DNA from: Aplysia californica
Taxonomy: Eukaryota > Mollusca > Gastropoda > Aplysiida > Aplysiidae
Direction of reading: 5' to 3'
Assembly (NCBI RefSeq): GCF_000002075.1
Contig: NW_004797406.1
Location: forward strand, 1,125,181-1,189,180
DNA: 64,000 bases
Below are positions 1 to 13,300 of the stretch, in pieces. Under the pieces are notes generated by a model, which was given only the letters and a program-made list of their open reading frames with translations, made no database searches and was not told the origin of the DNA. Every line of letters starts with the position of its first letter. The stretch's first letter is position 1. A program made the position numbers and the translations under genes.

Positions 1-486
1 GTGTGTGCGCGCGCGCGCGCGCGCACGTGTGTGTACGTACATCTCCCGTCATCCTGTTGAGTCATAGGTCAGTTTGTGGATCCACCAGGCCACATTTCCC
101 TCCTCCTGCAGGCTACTCCTTCACCTGTGACATTTGTGTCCGTACCTCTGACTGCATAGGAATAGGATGTTTTGCAGAAAAACAAAATCTCATAGTCATT
201 GCGCCCCCCCCCCCCTTTTTTTTTCTCCTGACCCCTTCCCACTAGCGTTTCCTAGATGTATACCCATTACCAGCTATCCTTCTCCCTTTCCCCTACCCCC
301 GAGAACAATGAACAGAGCATAATATTAATAATATGCTTACTCTAATATTATGTTACATACTGTCTTACGGTGGGTCAATTCCATTCAGGGTGAGGGTAAA
401 TAACCCCTGGTTATGTCTGTTCTCTAAGACTGCATTGATTACTTCCCCTTAAAAAGTAGCACAACGACAATCGCTGGAGAAGCTTC

Positions 487-690
487 TTTAGTTTTAGTTT
501 TAGTAAGAGTTTTACGGCACTTGCAACACAATAAGGTCATAAAAAAATAAGAGCCGAAGATTAATTTAAAGTTGTTACAAGAGAGTAACAAACATAAAAA
601 GAAGGAGGAGATATATAAACAATAGATGTTTGATAGGAAAGAAGAAGCAAACCACATCAGACCACCCGTCAACCACCCACGGAGAAGCTT
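487..690 (-). repeat. SINE, body type A
   Basis: Minus-oriented copy of a short element whose 3' end reads (sense) ...TGCAAGTGCCGTAAAACTC and a CTAAAAC tail. Body type A carries the hairpin GTTACTCTCTTGTAAC and a GTGTGGTTTGCTTCTTC head. Further type A copies: 922-1104, 1472-1660, 2951-3128, 4066-4215, 13180-13362, 25518-25697 (minus); 40504-40602 and 62109-62275 (plus); truncated at 1173-1240, 23671-23778 and 36735-36795. Confidence 0.75.
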
Positions 691-2025
691 CGTAATCATT
701 GCAACAGAAAGAGGGTAAGGTACATGCAACAGCAAATAGGAAGGGAGCCAGACAGTGGGATAACAGGAAGATATGAAATGCTGATTATATAACACCTTTG
801 AGATTTTGACTTTGAGTAAAGAGAAGCACAGCGACGCAATAATGGTCACTTTGTGATGGGGAAAAGTGAGACAGAGTGGCAGAAACAACAGAGAGAAAGT
901 ATAAAAATACATTGTACGACTATTTAGTTTTAGTAGAGGTTTTACGGCGCTCGCAGCTGCATACGGTCATATGAGCGCCAGAAGATTAGAGGTGTTACAG
1001 GAGAGTAACAAACACAAAAAAGAAGAAGGTGGGATAAGGACGATAGATGTTTGATAGGAAAGAAGAAGCAAACCACACCAGAGCACCCGCCAACCACCCA
1101 CATTGTAGGACTATGACCTACCACTGGCACCCTCCAGCCGCCTGAAAATGATGCATGTAACAGGTTTTACGATCTGCTTTTAGTTTTAATTTTAGTAAGA
1201 GATTTACGGCACTTGCAACTCAATAAGGTCATATAAGTTTCAGGTTCTGCATGACTTCAATCTATTATGTACTACTATGCTGAACACAAGTTGCTATTCA
1301 GGCAGAACCATACTGATGAAAATACCAGCTGGGATCACCCTTCAACTACCCATTGCACTTACGTTTTGTGAAATGACCCATCCAGCACACAAACACAACA
1401 AGGTCTTGTACAGTGAAGTGAACAGCTGGCCCCACCCGTCAACTACCCAGGACCCAGTTTTAAAAAGTGGTGTTTTTAGTTTTAGTAGAGGTTTTACGGC
1501 GCTCGCATCTGCATAAGGTCATATGAGTGCCGAAGATTAGAGGTGTTACAAGAGAGTAACAAACACAAACACAAAAAGGAGGGGAGATAAAGACGATAGA
1601 CGTTTGTTAGGAAAGAAGAAGCAAACCACACCAGAGCACCCGCTAACCACCCACGAAACGACCAGCTCGTCAACCTCCCAACCATGCATGATCCAGTAGT
1701 ACAGTGTAGTACACAGTGGTGGTAGCAGTAGCAGTACAATGTTTTTCCATGTGGCCATCCAGTATCCATAATCCAGTCACACCCTACAAAAAATTTCCCA
1801 AGCATTCGGAAAAGTGACAAATATGTCAGTGATGCCCAACCCACAAACAACAAAACTCAGTCTGTGATATATCTTCGTTAATTTTATTGAGCACCAAAGT
1901 ATAACAACAGTCGTCCGTTGTCCTTTCTTCCTCTTCCGATTCTTTTGCCTATAGTCCTAGTTAACACGTTATGTACATGGTGAAAGGCTCTGCTGTGGAT
2001 TTGAAAACATGCAGGACAGGCCTAT

Positions 2026-2203
2026 CTGTCCCCTTCGTTTTATACAAGAAAAATTCCGAAATTATGCAAACTGAGCAAAAAAAATGTGAAATTATGCGAT
2101 TCTGTTAATTTTAAAAAGAATGACAAAGGAAAATAATCAGATATAAGCAAAAAATGATCAAGTTCTGCTAAATTATGCGGAGTGCATAAAACCACGGGGA
2201 CAG
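2026..2203. mobile_element. small DNA transposon with CTGTCCCC termini, two copies
   Basis: 178-bp element with terminal inverted repeats CTGTCCCC..CGTTTTAT. A second, inverted copy lies at 3272-3456. The interior is AT-rich with repeated AATTATGC. Non-coding, superfamily not assigned. Confidence 0.7.
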
Positions 2204-2405
2204 GCCTATATCACGTCACAGGGTATGAAATGAAATACACAGCGGAATCCATTTAAACCGAAATCGGCGGGATCACTGGATTTTCTTCAGTTTAGCCGGG
2301 TTTTTGGTATTGAGAGGGGTTTCCCACACAGCATAGGGTTGGGAATGACATGCTTGCAGCAAAAATTTCACTTTTTGAATTGAAAGTTTTTAGCAACTAC
2401 CTCGT

Positions 2406-2790
2406 TTACTTTTAGTTAGGTTTTTATGGCGCTCACAACTGCATATAAGGTCAAATGAGCGCCAAGGGGTGGATGTCAACAGAGAAGTCCGAACGGGGAC
2501 TTACTCTGCTCACCTCTCTAGCCTCAACAGCACAAGGTCTGCTTCGACTACCAAGGCACCCCGGAAATAGCAGTTCACAAGAGAATGACAAACATACAAA
2601 AGAGGTAGAGGAAACAATGACAGTAGTTAGGAAGAGGAAAGATAAAGCAGCAGTTCCCCTCCGGCACGGTAGGAGCATGACATTGATAAATCAGCCCATT
2701 TACAATTCTACTGTGCACAAGATCATATTAATATCCCCCCTTTGGGAATGGCCGAAAAACACTTTAGTCAGACCTCTTTCAGCAACAGCA
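2406..2790 (-). repeat. SINE, body type B
   Basis: Shares the 3' tail with type A but has a longer, different middle (CCTTGATAGTCGAAGCAGAC and GGGCTGATTTATCAATGTCA on the sense strand). Other type B copies: 17497-17830, 38977-39196, 39197-39588 (inverted), 58752-59145. Confidence 0.75.
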
Positions 2791-3779
2791 ATCTGAATTA
2801 GACTAATTTAGAGGCTGTACGTATCCTGCTTTCTCTTCACCACTGTCAGATTGAGACACAGAATAGACGAACAAGTAGATAGAAATGAGAAAGAAAGCCA
2901 AATGCCAATGCCAGCGACGTCTTGAAACACAGAAGCTGCCACATGCTCACGTCAGTTTTAGTAACAGTTTTACGGCACTTGCAGCACAATAAGTATAAGT
3001 TGGATAAGGTCATATATATATAAGTGCTGAAGATTAGAGGTGTTACAAGATAGTAACCAAACATAAAAAAAGAAGGAGGCGAGATAAAGAAGAAGCAAAC
3101 CACACCAGAGCACCCGCCAATCACCCACTTGCTCATGTCAATGTGTGCGGCCAGTGTGAACTAGCTTTGCAGAGACAATAGACCATGATCGACCAAAGGT
3201 CAGGCGACAGACATACCGTACATTCGTTCTCCTGGCATCGCAAGGCCTATAGGAAGTGAGTAGGCTTATGGCTGTCCCCGTGGTTTTATGCACCCCACAT
3301 AATTTAGCAAAATTTGATCATTTTTTGCATAATTTCTTATTATCTTCCTTTATCATTCTTTGTTAAAATTAACAGAATCGCATAATTTCACATTTTTGGG
3401 CTCTGTTTGCATAATTTCAGAATGTTTCTAGCATAAAACGACGGGGACGGGGACAGCTATATATGGATGTGTCTGATAATAGAGGCAAACAAAACAATGG
3501 CGATGTCTCTTTTTAATCGACACACATGTGTTCTTGTGTCTCTTTCGTCTGTTTGGCATCTGGAAACCAGCAAGACTTGATGATTTGTGTTACTTGAGGG
3601 TTGCTAGTGAAGATTTAGCCGACATAATCATCGGAATTCATTTTGATTTAGAAATGTGAGCATTGCAGCTCATCCATAATTTTCTAACAAAGACGAAGGA
3701 AAATAATGAGATATTTTGTATTCTTTAGTGTACTATTGTCTTCCGACTAACTAACAGTGTTCTGTTTAAGCAAACTCCA

Positions 3780-3784
<5 letters not shown>

Positions 3785-3828
<44 letters not shown>
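3785..3828. repeat. TA dinucleotide repeat
   Basis: About 22 TA units in the ZNF341 3' flank. Confidence 0.95.
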
Positions 3829-3834
<6 letters not shown>

Positions 3835-4279
3835 AGAACAAAACCAAACACACAGCACAGACAGGACATGCAGAAGTCATTGCACACAGAACAGACAACA
3901 CACATTATGACAGTAAGAGATCAACACACACAACACAGATAGGTAACACATGACAAATTACAAGCAACAGTCACCATACAAAACAATTTTATTATTCAGA
4001 ATAAAGTCATCATTGTTGTTGCATTTTCTTTCCAGGGAGACTAAATATAATGACTGAATGTTTTTTTTTTAGTTTTAGTAAGAGTTTTACTGCACTTGCA
4101 ACACAATAAGGTCCTATAAGTGCCGAAGATTAGAGGTGTTACAAGAAAGTAACAAATACCAAAAAGAAGGAGGAGAGATAAGGACGATAGACCATTGATA
4201 GGAAAGAAGAAGCAGAATGGCTTGAAAACACTTTCAATAAACATAGCTGCCACTCAGGAATTACAAAAAAGGAGGAAAT

Positions 4280-5370
4280 TCACGCGAAAGCGTACGTGCG
4301 CCCTCCGAAAGCCGGAGCAAAACCAGTGAAATCCAGATCCAATATGTTGGAACATCTATGTTTTTGGTAGGGAAAACTGTCATATTTGTTAACTACAGGC
4401 AACTGAATTAAAATGCATTTGCAAAAAAAAAACCAAAAAACAATCAAAGACACTAAGTTGACTAACAAGCATTTGACCCAGTTTGGAGACTAAAAAGTGT
4501 TTGCAATCTAGTGTTTCATAAAAAGATTTCTTCCACTTTAGACTTGAGCAAAAATGTTGAGCAGTATTGGATTAAGGAGGCAACACCTTTGCCGCTGTAG
4601 TAGTAGTACAAAATTGTCTTTCTTGTTAATTGTTTACTTTCTCGTGTTTAATTCCGGGGGAGGACTTCGTAGCGAGCAACCACTCTGAACTCTATGAATG
4701 TTTTACTCAATGGCCATCAAAATCAGCACGGAAGGCCGAAAGCCAGTGTATGTTACTAGATCTAGATATATCTACCTACAAATGATGAAATAGCCGTGGT
4801 TTACGTATTCTTAACTCTAGCGCAAAGAGTTGAATATCCAGTCGGGGATGCATAGAGTTTCGTCTAGATTCTAGATCTAGATAATTTAGGATTTTAGGCG
4901 CGGCTGGAATTAAAAGCGAGAAAGTAAACAATTGCCTTCTTACTTATCGCTCCAAACGCAAAGTGCAGCACTCGGCTTGTTCAATTCTCAAATGAAATTT
5001 GAAAGCACATTGTCTGCCTCTTTCTCAATCCAGCTCCATTTATTTTTGCATTCTGCATCAATTTCTCTTGAATCTCTGCCGTTTTTAATGATAACTCGGC
5101 ACGCCATCGCCCCGATGCTCGATCGACAGTCCACAACAATAAACAATGTGAAACTAGGCACAGAACGGAAGTAGAAAGCTACAGGTGGACATGCGCACGC
5201 CGCTTTTTTGTCTCACTCCCGGTTCGGCGATTTCCGCGTGTAAAAAAAAAGTATCGCGATTTGCGGCCAAGAGCTGTCCAGCGGAGGAAGGAGGAAAGTA
5301 GCGGGAAAAGCTAGATGGAGCGGAGTTTCCGCTATTTAGCGGGAAAGTGGCAGCTATGAATAAAGCAACA
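4280..5370. repeat. 1.1-kb dispersed repeat, first copy (interrupted)
   Basis: Homologous over its length to 11,060-11,790. Shared blocks include TCATATTTGTTAAC, GCATTTGACCCAG and GCGGAGTTTCCGCTATTTAG. This copy is split by a nested MITE at 4,628-4,933. Family unknown, no protein seen. Confidence 0.75.
4628..4933. mobile_element. nested MITE with AATTGTTTA termini
   Basis: About 306 bp, inverted ends AATTGTTTACTTTCTCG... absent from the sister copy at 11,060-11,790. The related element at 56,127-56,270 has ends AATTGTTTAGATTCCC..CGCGTTTAATTCC, so this is a family. Confidence 0.7.
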
Positions 5371-5797
5371 TAACAGCAGCGTTTTACACCATCAGACACT
5401 CTACAATATCACCATGAAGAAAATGTTAATGATATTTCAAATGCCATCAGTGGGCAGAATGTTGCATAACAGAGACATTTCACAGTGTAACAAAATTAAG
5501 GAAAGTTGATGGGACATCTACCAATCTCATCCATCACACCGAGAAGGGTCACAATGTTATAAGCAGCAATGAAAGGAAGGAAACAGTTGACAATGTCCCA
5601 CAGAACATTAAAACATAACAGTCGTTGGAGCAAACATAAAGAACCAGTAATGTGCGCGCTGGGCTAATGATTAAAAACTAGATCAATATACACATTATAA
5701 ACAAAATTAATTTAGCACCAAAAGCTAAACAAAATGCTTGTACCATACCAATTATTTTGTGCATGTGTAAGTTAAAGTGCATTTGCACAAGTTTGTG

Positions 5798-7305
5798 TTA
5801 TCTGATGGCATTGCTAGGCAACACAGCATCAGAGGTGGTGTAGTCGACGAGTTGACTAGAGCAGGCAATGAAGGCCTGTCCATCAGAGACAACCACTTGC
5901 CTCTCCACGAACGCCTCGGAGCTGACTGGGGGCTGGAAGAAGGAGAGAGACGAGTTCACTTCCAAGATGTCTGCTCCCTCTTCCTCTTCCCCACCCACAC
6001 CCACCATCCCACTTCCATCACCCATGATCCCCCCATTGCCGATCACCATGACAACATCGTCTTTGCCCACCCTCTGCCCCCCAACCTGAGCATCACCAGC
6101 ATGACCATGGACTTCCATGACGGACGGAGTCTGACCCCCAACAAGGACGTCAGTAGAAGCTGTGGGGGAGATACCCCCTACTGCACCCCTCGCTTTGTGT
6201 TCAGACAAGATCATCAGCCTGGTGTCCTCCATCTCCGTCTTGACATGCGACCCACTGTCTGCCAGCCTGCCCTGCGCCTCAGCATGGGAGACAAGCCCCT
6301 CCGCCGCCACTTCCCGCCCATCCTCCTTGTGCAGGTGCAGCTCCGCCTGTGGCCTCATCATGGCCCCCGCCACATCTGCTGTCAGGATCTGCGTCCCGGC
6401 AACCTCACTACCAGCACCCATATTGAGAGAGCTGGCCTCAATGATTGCGATGGGCTGGATGGCCATACCGCCTGGCCCACTGGCAAACATCTGGCCACCT
6501 GACACAGCCGGGATAAAAGCCGTCTGTATAGTGGGGGCGCTACCATCCACAGACTCGGTCAGGTGCACCACGTAGTGATCTACCAGCTCTCCTGCCGGCC
6601 CCAGGCTCACCCGCTGCAGTGAGGGGGACAAAACCTGTGAGCCTGTCAATGTCTCCTCTTCCCCTTTGTCGGGTGCAATCTCCTCAACCTCCATGTCCAG
6701 TCCCGGGGTCACCTCAACCTTCTCCGTGGGAGTAAGGACTGGCAGCGCCTTCACCACTTCCACAGACAGGGTGTTCTTGCTGCGACGCCGAGTGCTGCCG
6801 GGGGAAGCCTTCTTGCCTTTCAGCTTGTCCGGCTGCCTGTGTGGTTGCTGCAGCTGCTCTGACTCCTGAAGCTGCTGCTGTTGTTTTGCCGACAGATGCT
6901 GCGCCACCAGCTGTGCTGTGGTGGAAGAGAGTAGAGTGCCCTTGCCCCGCGTTCTAGATGGGTACTGCTTGCCCCTACTTTTGGCGATGGAATCCGGAGT
7001 GATGCTGATCATGCGTTTCCGCGGGCGCCCCAGCTTGCGTCGATTGCGTGGGCGGAAGTGCTGCTCCACACCAGCTCGTGACGGAAGACACTTGTGCTCA
7101 TTGAAGAGCTTAGGACGGAAGAACCCTTTCCCGCATTTCTCACACTTAAAACGGAAGTCAGCGTTGTGGCCTCGCTCGTGTTCCACCATGTGGGGCCGGC
7201 GGGAGAAGCTCTTGCCGCAGATGCTGCACTTGTACGGCTTGATGCCACTGTGGGTGATGATGTGGGCCTTCAGCTTGTCCGGCCGGTTGAACTCTTTGGT
7301 GCAGC
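5798..7305 (-). CDS. ZNF341: ZNF341 exon 14, last fingers, AT-hook-like motif and long C-terminal tail
   Basis: Starts [15 protein letters not shown], then the fingers [19 protein letters not shown] and [19 protein letters not shown]. Next comes [10 protein letters not shown], an AT-hook-like core (GRP between basic residues), then a low-complexity Q-rich stretch and an acidic, Gly/Val/Met-rich tail of about 400 residues ending SNAIR and a TAA stop at 5798-5800. By contrast human ZNF341 has only about 100 residues after its last finger. Confidence 0.95.
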
Positions 7306-10300
7306 CTGCAACCACATCCATAACATAATGTCAGAGACAGATGACCGTGATAAGTACATTATGTCAGAAACAGGTGACAATGATGAGCCAATTAAGCCAT
7401 TAACAGATGACAGTGGTGAGGACATACGGTCGCTTTTAAGGACAAGCGGGCTAACCCAGATTCGGAGGTTTCCAGAAATCTTGCCCTACACCAAAAGTGA
7501 GCATTGCCCTACCTGTAGGAGAAGTTTGGTTTCATTGGTGCGTATATTTGTTTGGTTATGGAGAAAACTCTCCTTGTCTTTTAAAGAAACTGAACAAGGG
7601 GGAAACACTTTACCTTCAATTTTATCAAAACAGCACTTTTCAGGATAGCCCCCTTGTGCTTAAAAGCAACCATATGTCAATAACAGAACAGGTGACAGGT
7701 ATGAGGATGTTATATCAGTAACAGGTGACATTGATAATGACACGTCATTGACAGGTGGCAAGGATAGGGACATTACGTCAGAGACAAGTGACAATGATGT
7801 AAACCTTATGTCAAAGACAGGTGACAGGTAAAGAAGACAACATGTAAAGGACAGTTCATACTGCATCAGTGACAAGTGAAATTATGCCCATAATAACTGA
7901 CAGCAATGGGGCCTTACGTCAGATAAGTCTGAATTATGTCATCTACAGCAGACATCATTTGACCGACAGCTAAGATAACGTTAGTGACAGAGGACACCTA
8001 TGTCTACGATTGTTTTTAACTTTCACTTTTTTTTTTTCAGGAAGTGTTCAGAGATTTTCTTTTTGAAGCAGGACATCAGAAATTACAAGCCTTATCCCAG
8101 GTCCGAATTGAGTAAAGAGAAGCCTATTGATTCGATAAAGGTCATTTAGGGCAGGACAAAAGCAAGACAGACACAAACAATAAAGGGAAAAGAAAAGAAG
8201 TAATTCCAATTTCAGTCCATCGCAGTGAATTTGAGGAAGGGGACAGACAAAACACAAGATCGTGTATACCACAAACCATAAAGAGCTCTTCACCTGCAAT
8301 GTTCCGGAAGGGACATCGGTATTTCTTGACAGCGTCGTGGATGGTCATGTGACGCTTCAGCTTGTCCTTACGGTTGAAGGCCGCCTGACATATATTACAA
8401 GCATAGGGAGTCTCACCCGTGTGGATGAGCACATGAGACTTCAGGTAGTGCTCAGTCTTGAAGCGCTTGTGGCAACGGCCACACTCAAACTGACCTGAAA
8501 CATACACAAGAAGGGTAGCAAAAGTCAGAACCGATATTTAAAAATTCATATATATACACACACGTTTAAACTCTCATAAAAGTCAAACTAATGGAAACAT
8601 ACACACATGTTTAAACTCTCATAAAAGTCAAACTAATGGAAACATACACACATGTTTAAACTCTCATAAAAGTCAAACTAATGGAAACATACACACATGT
8701 TTAAACTCTCATAAAAGTCAAACTAATGGAAACATACACACATGTTTAAACTCTCATAAAAGTCAAACTAATATGAAACATACACACAAATGTAGAGTGT
8801 GTCAAACAACATACGTCAAACTGACCCGCAGGATACAAACTCTGTAGCACATCAATTTAGCAACTGCATTTTAGGGCTGGGCAAAAGTAAGATGGAAAGA
8901 AACAAGTAAGATGGAAAGAAACAAAGGGAAAGAAGTAGAATTAATAGCTCATCATCATCATCCTCCAGTGCCTAGCCGACTGGCATGGGCGATCATGGAC
9001 CTCCACTTCACTCTGTCTTGCGTTGCAGCAATGGTGTCTGTTGTTCTTGCTGCTCCTAGCATTGTTGTCATCTTGTCCAGTATCTTTTCCCTCTATCTGC
9101 CTCTTCCTCTCTTTCCATCAAACTTACCTGTTGTTACAATATTCTCCAATTCCACACGACCTGTTATCTCTTCTTGTCCGAAATGGGAAACTGAAGTTGC
9201 TGGATTGTCACAAAGACAAGATGGAAGTGCAGCTATTTACTGAAAACCTTGTGGGCCTCAAATTACATTTACACCAGACCCTCAAGAAATAAATATAAAA
9301 ACGGCAAACATTTCCCATGAATTCCGATCTACTGTGTAGTAATCCACCCTTGAAGTATCTTACCCTCAGAGCCATGGATGGGCAGATGTCGACGGAGAAA
9401 TCTCTCACAAGTGAACTGTTTCTCGCAGTGTGGACATCGGTAGTCATGCGAGGTGGTGGACGTGTGATGCTCCAGAGCCTCAGGGGTCGTGTACTTGTTG
9501 CCACATTTTGTGCATTGGAAGTGCCTGGGTGGGGGTCACAAAAACTAACAGTCAGTACAACCACAGTGGTCTTCACAGCATGGCGAACAGAGTGGCCGAT
9601 ACAATCAACAGTCAGCCGAACAGTCGTTACAATAACCACCCTTGTCTCCTTAAATGCTACAGGAATAACCACTGTTGTAACCTTTAATGTTTTAACATAG
9701 TTACCATAAGTACTATTTGTCACGTTCAATTTTATTGCAATAACCACTATTGTCATAATTAATGTTATTATTGCGATAATCACTATTGTCACATTCAACG
9801 TTATTGCAATAAACATTACTGTAATATTTAATGTTATTGCGATAACCACTATTGTAACATTCAAAGTTATTGCGATATCCACAATTGTCCCATTTTATGT
9901 TACCTTATTTCAAAAACCACTACTGTAACGTTTAACATTACAACCATGATCACTATTGTGGGGCACTTATAGTTGAGAGAGTACAAACCCCTACCCACCC
10001 TCCCATGTATGTTATACCTGGGTCCCGACTTGACACTCTGGTTCATGTACACGTGAGTGTACTGGTGCACTCCCAGCTCACATAGAGACTTGAAGTACTT
10101 GTGGCACTGGTGACACCGGTAACTCATCTCGCTCTCGTGGGACTTGACATGGCTCAGAAAGTCGTCCAGGTCGCGATAAGACTGACCACAGTTCTTCATC
10201 ACACACTTGTACACCTAGGCAAGCAGACAGTAACAACACATAGGTCATTCATGTGAACAGGTGCACTGACGCAGACAGAGGAGGGAAACAGACACAGACA

Positions 10301-13300
10301 GACAGACACAGCAAGAAAGGAGAGCAAGGGAGTAATAGTCTGGATGAGATACACTTAGAGAGAAACAGAGAAGAGAGAAAGATAGAGAGAGAAAGAAAGA
10401 GAAAAGAAGTGAGAAAAACAAAGATTAAGACGAACAGACAGCCTTTCCTAACCATAAACATGAGACCACCGAAATATCTACTATATTTTCAGATCACTCT
10501 CTCTTTCTCTCACTCCTTCTCCACACATAAGCCACCTTCACTCATGAAGCAAACACAAACAAAGCTAAACTGTACCAAGGACAGGTGCCTGTGTAAGCCA
10601 TCCAATGGTCCCCCCCCCCCCAATCTCCAAAACCAACAAATCACCTCCCAAACAAAACAGATAGGGCATGAGCTAAACCACGAGCTGCCAGCCGTCATAT
10701 GTAGTAACCTGTTCGCTCTTGTGCGTCACAAGGTGCGTCTTGAGCTGGTAGTAGGACTTGAACTTGGCTGGACAATACTGGCACACATAAGAGTTGTCCA
10801 CGATCACCTTTACCCTCGGCCCGCTCTCCTCCGAACCTTCCTCGTCTTCTGGTTGTTGTAGTTGTTGTAGTTGTTGTTGTTGTTGTTGCTGTTGTTGTTG
10901 CTACAAAAAAACAAGAAAGAAATACAGTCAAACCTGCTCCAACAGCCACATGTCTAAGATAATCACAAGTACAAACGATTACCGCTCCCTCCCCCCTAAA
11001 CAATGGTACGTATGTCCCAGGAGAAACCTGTCAGCACACAAGTCACTAAAGAACTGCAATTGTACGCATGCTCTCCAAAGGCCTGAGTAAAACCAGTGAG
11101 ATCCGGAGGCAATATACTGGAACATCCATGTTTTTGGAAGGGAAAAGTGTCATATTTGTTAACCATACTGAATTAAAATGTATTTGAAAAAAGACAACAA
11201 CTCACGAACATGCATTTGACCCAGATTGGTGACTAAAAATCCAGTGTTTGTTGCCAGCTTGTGCCTCATAAAAAGATCTATTTCACTTTCGACTTGTGCA
11301 ACGATGTGGTAACTCCTTTGCCACTATACAAGATTTCTTTATCGCACCAAATGCAAAGTGCAACACCCAGCTTGTTCAATTTTCTAAAGAACTGTTGAAG
11401 TCGGAAACCGTCTGCTTCTTTCTCAATCTAGCTCCATTTATTTTAGCAGTCTACATCAATTTCTCTCAAATTTTCGTCATTTTCAATAACAACACGGCGC
11501 ACCATTGTCACGATGCTCGATTGACAGTCGACACTGTCGCTCCACAAAAAAGTAACAATGTGAAACTTTAGCACTAGGCACAGAACGGAAGTAGGAAGCT
11601 ACAAGCAGACATGCGCAAGCCGCGTTTTCGTCTCACTCCCGGTTCGGTGTTTGGTGTGTGTAAAAAAAGTATCGCAATTTGCGACAGAGAGTGGTCCAGC
11701 GGAAGAAGGAGGAAAGAGAAGGAAAAACTAGATGAAGAGGAGGTAGCGGAGTTTCCGCTATTTAGCGGAAAAGTGGGAGCTATGACTAGTCAGTCTGGAA
11801 GGGTTTTTTTTAATGTTTCTACCATGAGACTGCTGTATTTAAAGCGTTATTTATTTTATTCAACTTTCCGTGGTCATCAAGTCTGGGACACTCTGTGCAA
11901 CATTTATAGACACAACTGCTTACCATTTGGTTCACAATGCTGGAGTCAAATGACCTGGGAACTCTTGCATCAAAAGTGTCGGAGGTTGGGGGCTCAGACA
12001 AATTGCCAGGTGCAGACCCTGGCCCTGTGGGAGCGCCATCCGTCACTGAGGGGGGCGTTGACGTCTGCCCAGCCTCTTCATTCTCCACCACCGGCTCAGG
12101 CTGTTTAGGGAGGGTGTTGGAGGTACCACATGGCCACACCTACCAGGAGAGATGTCTGCCAGTTAGTTTGTCTGTTTGTTCAACAGCTCAGAACATAACT
12201 GTCCCTCATACGGTAATTTTGTTGTCGCAATTGGAGTAACCAGATGCACACTGACACAATCATGATCATTAAGTGCAGCAAAAAGTAAGACAGATAGACA
12301 GAATCAACAGAAGGAAAGAAAAGTATGAACTGTCAGAGGCATCCTTCAACATCTGCACAGGTGAGAGACACACAGCAAGGCAACAAGTACACAAGACAGG
12401 AACACGGTCTCCTGTCAACACCCTCAAACCATCCATGGCGGAGAAGAGGATTAACTCTTTTTATCCGGGCTACGAGTATACTCGTAACGAGGACCAGTCC
12501 GGGCTACGAGTATTCTCGGAACAGCGATACGGTCACGCCAAATAAGCTAGTTCTGCTTGTAATTACCAAAATACGCAAATACGGCGATGCTAGCTCTGCC
12601 TGAATATTTTAATTTTCCAATGAATAGTGGTTTCTTTGTTTTTGATGGGTGTAGAAGCTTGAAAGATGTCTCGAAAACGCACTTTCACGACCGACGAAGT
12701 ACTTTTTGAAGTGGCGATGGGTAGTGAGGGGGAATAATACTAATTTGATGAAAGTGACTCTGAAATAAGTGCTGTAAATTCCGTTGTGGAAGATAAGAAA
12801 CAGGACATAGACTCACCTAATAGCGATTCAGATCATGGTGAAGGGGTCAGTACTGGAATTCGTGCTCAATGGGTAGGGCTAGATCTAGATCTATAAAATC
12901 CAATGGGACGTCGTGGGCGCGGCAATCAGGGTCAATTTCGAGGGTGGAATACACCTCAAAATCAACATTGTACTATTGGTGTATTTTCTAACAACATACA
13001 TTTACAAAAACTACATTCAATTTCTAACATAACTGCCAAATTTCCTTAAAACCTTAGAGAAAATGTAAGAAATACAACACTTTGAACTATACGCACTGAC
13101 TTCCGACGCATACGGCGCGGCGGCCCCAGGACTGGTACAGAGTCCATGGGGGTACGGCTAGGATAAAAAGAGTTAAAGAAGTTATTTAAGTTTTGGTAAG
13201 AGTTTTAAAGCACTTGCAACACAAATAGGTCATATAAGTGTGGAAGATATGGTGGTGTTACTACCAGAGAGTCAAGAGTAACATACAAAGAAAAGGAGAG

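Larger units (their letters stand above)
1..5797. other. 3' flank of ZNF341: SINE- and MITE-rich, no gene seen
   Basis: Opens with an alternating GT/GC tract (1-40) able to adopt Z-DNA. It holds eight SINE-tail copies, two copies of a 180-bp transposon, a TA repeat and a 1.1-kb dispersed repeat. The stretch 5,370-5,797 beside the ZNF341 stop is repeat-free and is probably its 3' UTR. Short ORFs here are repeat shadows. Confidence 0.6.

Noticed and set aside
5777-7648. Plus-strand ORFs over the ZNF341 last exon
   Set aside because: Antisense shadows; the zinc-finger motifs are on the minus strand.
7094-7648. Plus-strand ORF containing [18 protein letters not shown]
   Set aside because: Minisatellite in a ZNF341 intron joined to antisense of an exon.
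9208-9882. 224-codon minus ORF rich in [10 protein letters not shown]
   Set aside because: Upstream part is a tandem repeat; only ZNF341 exon 12, in another frame, is coding.
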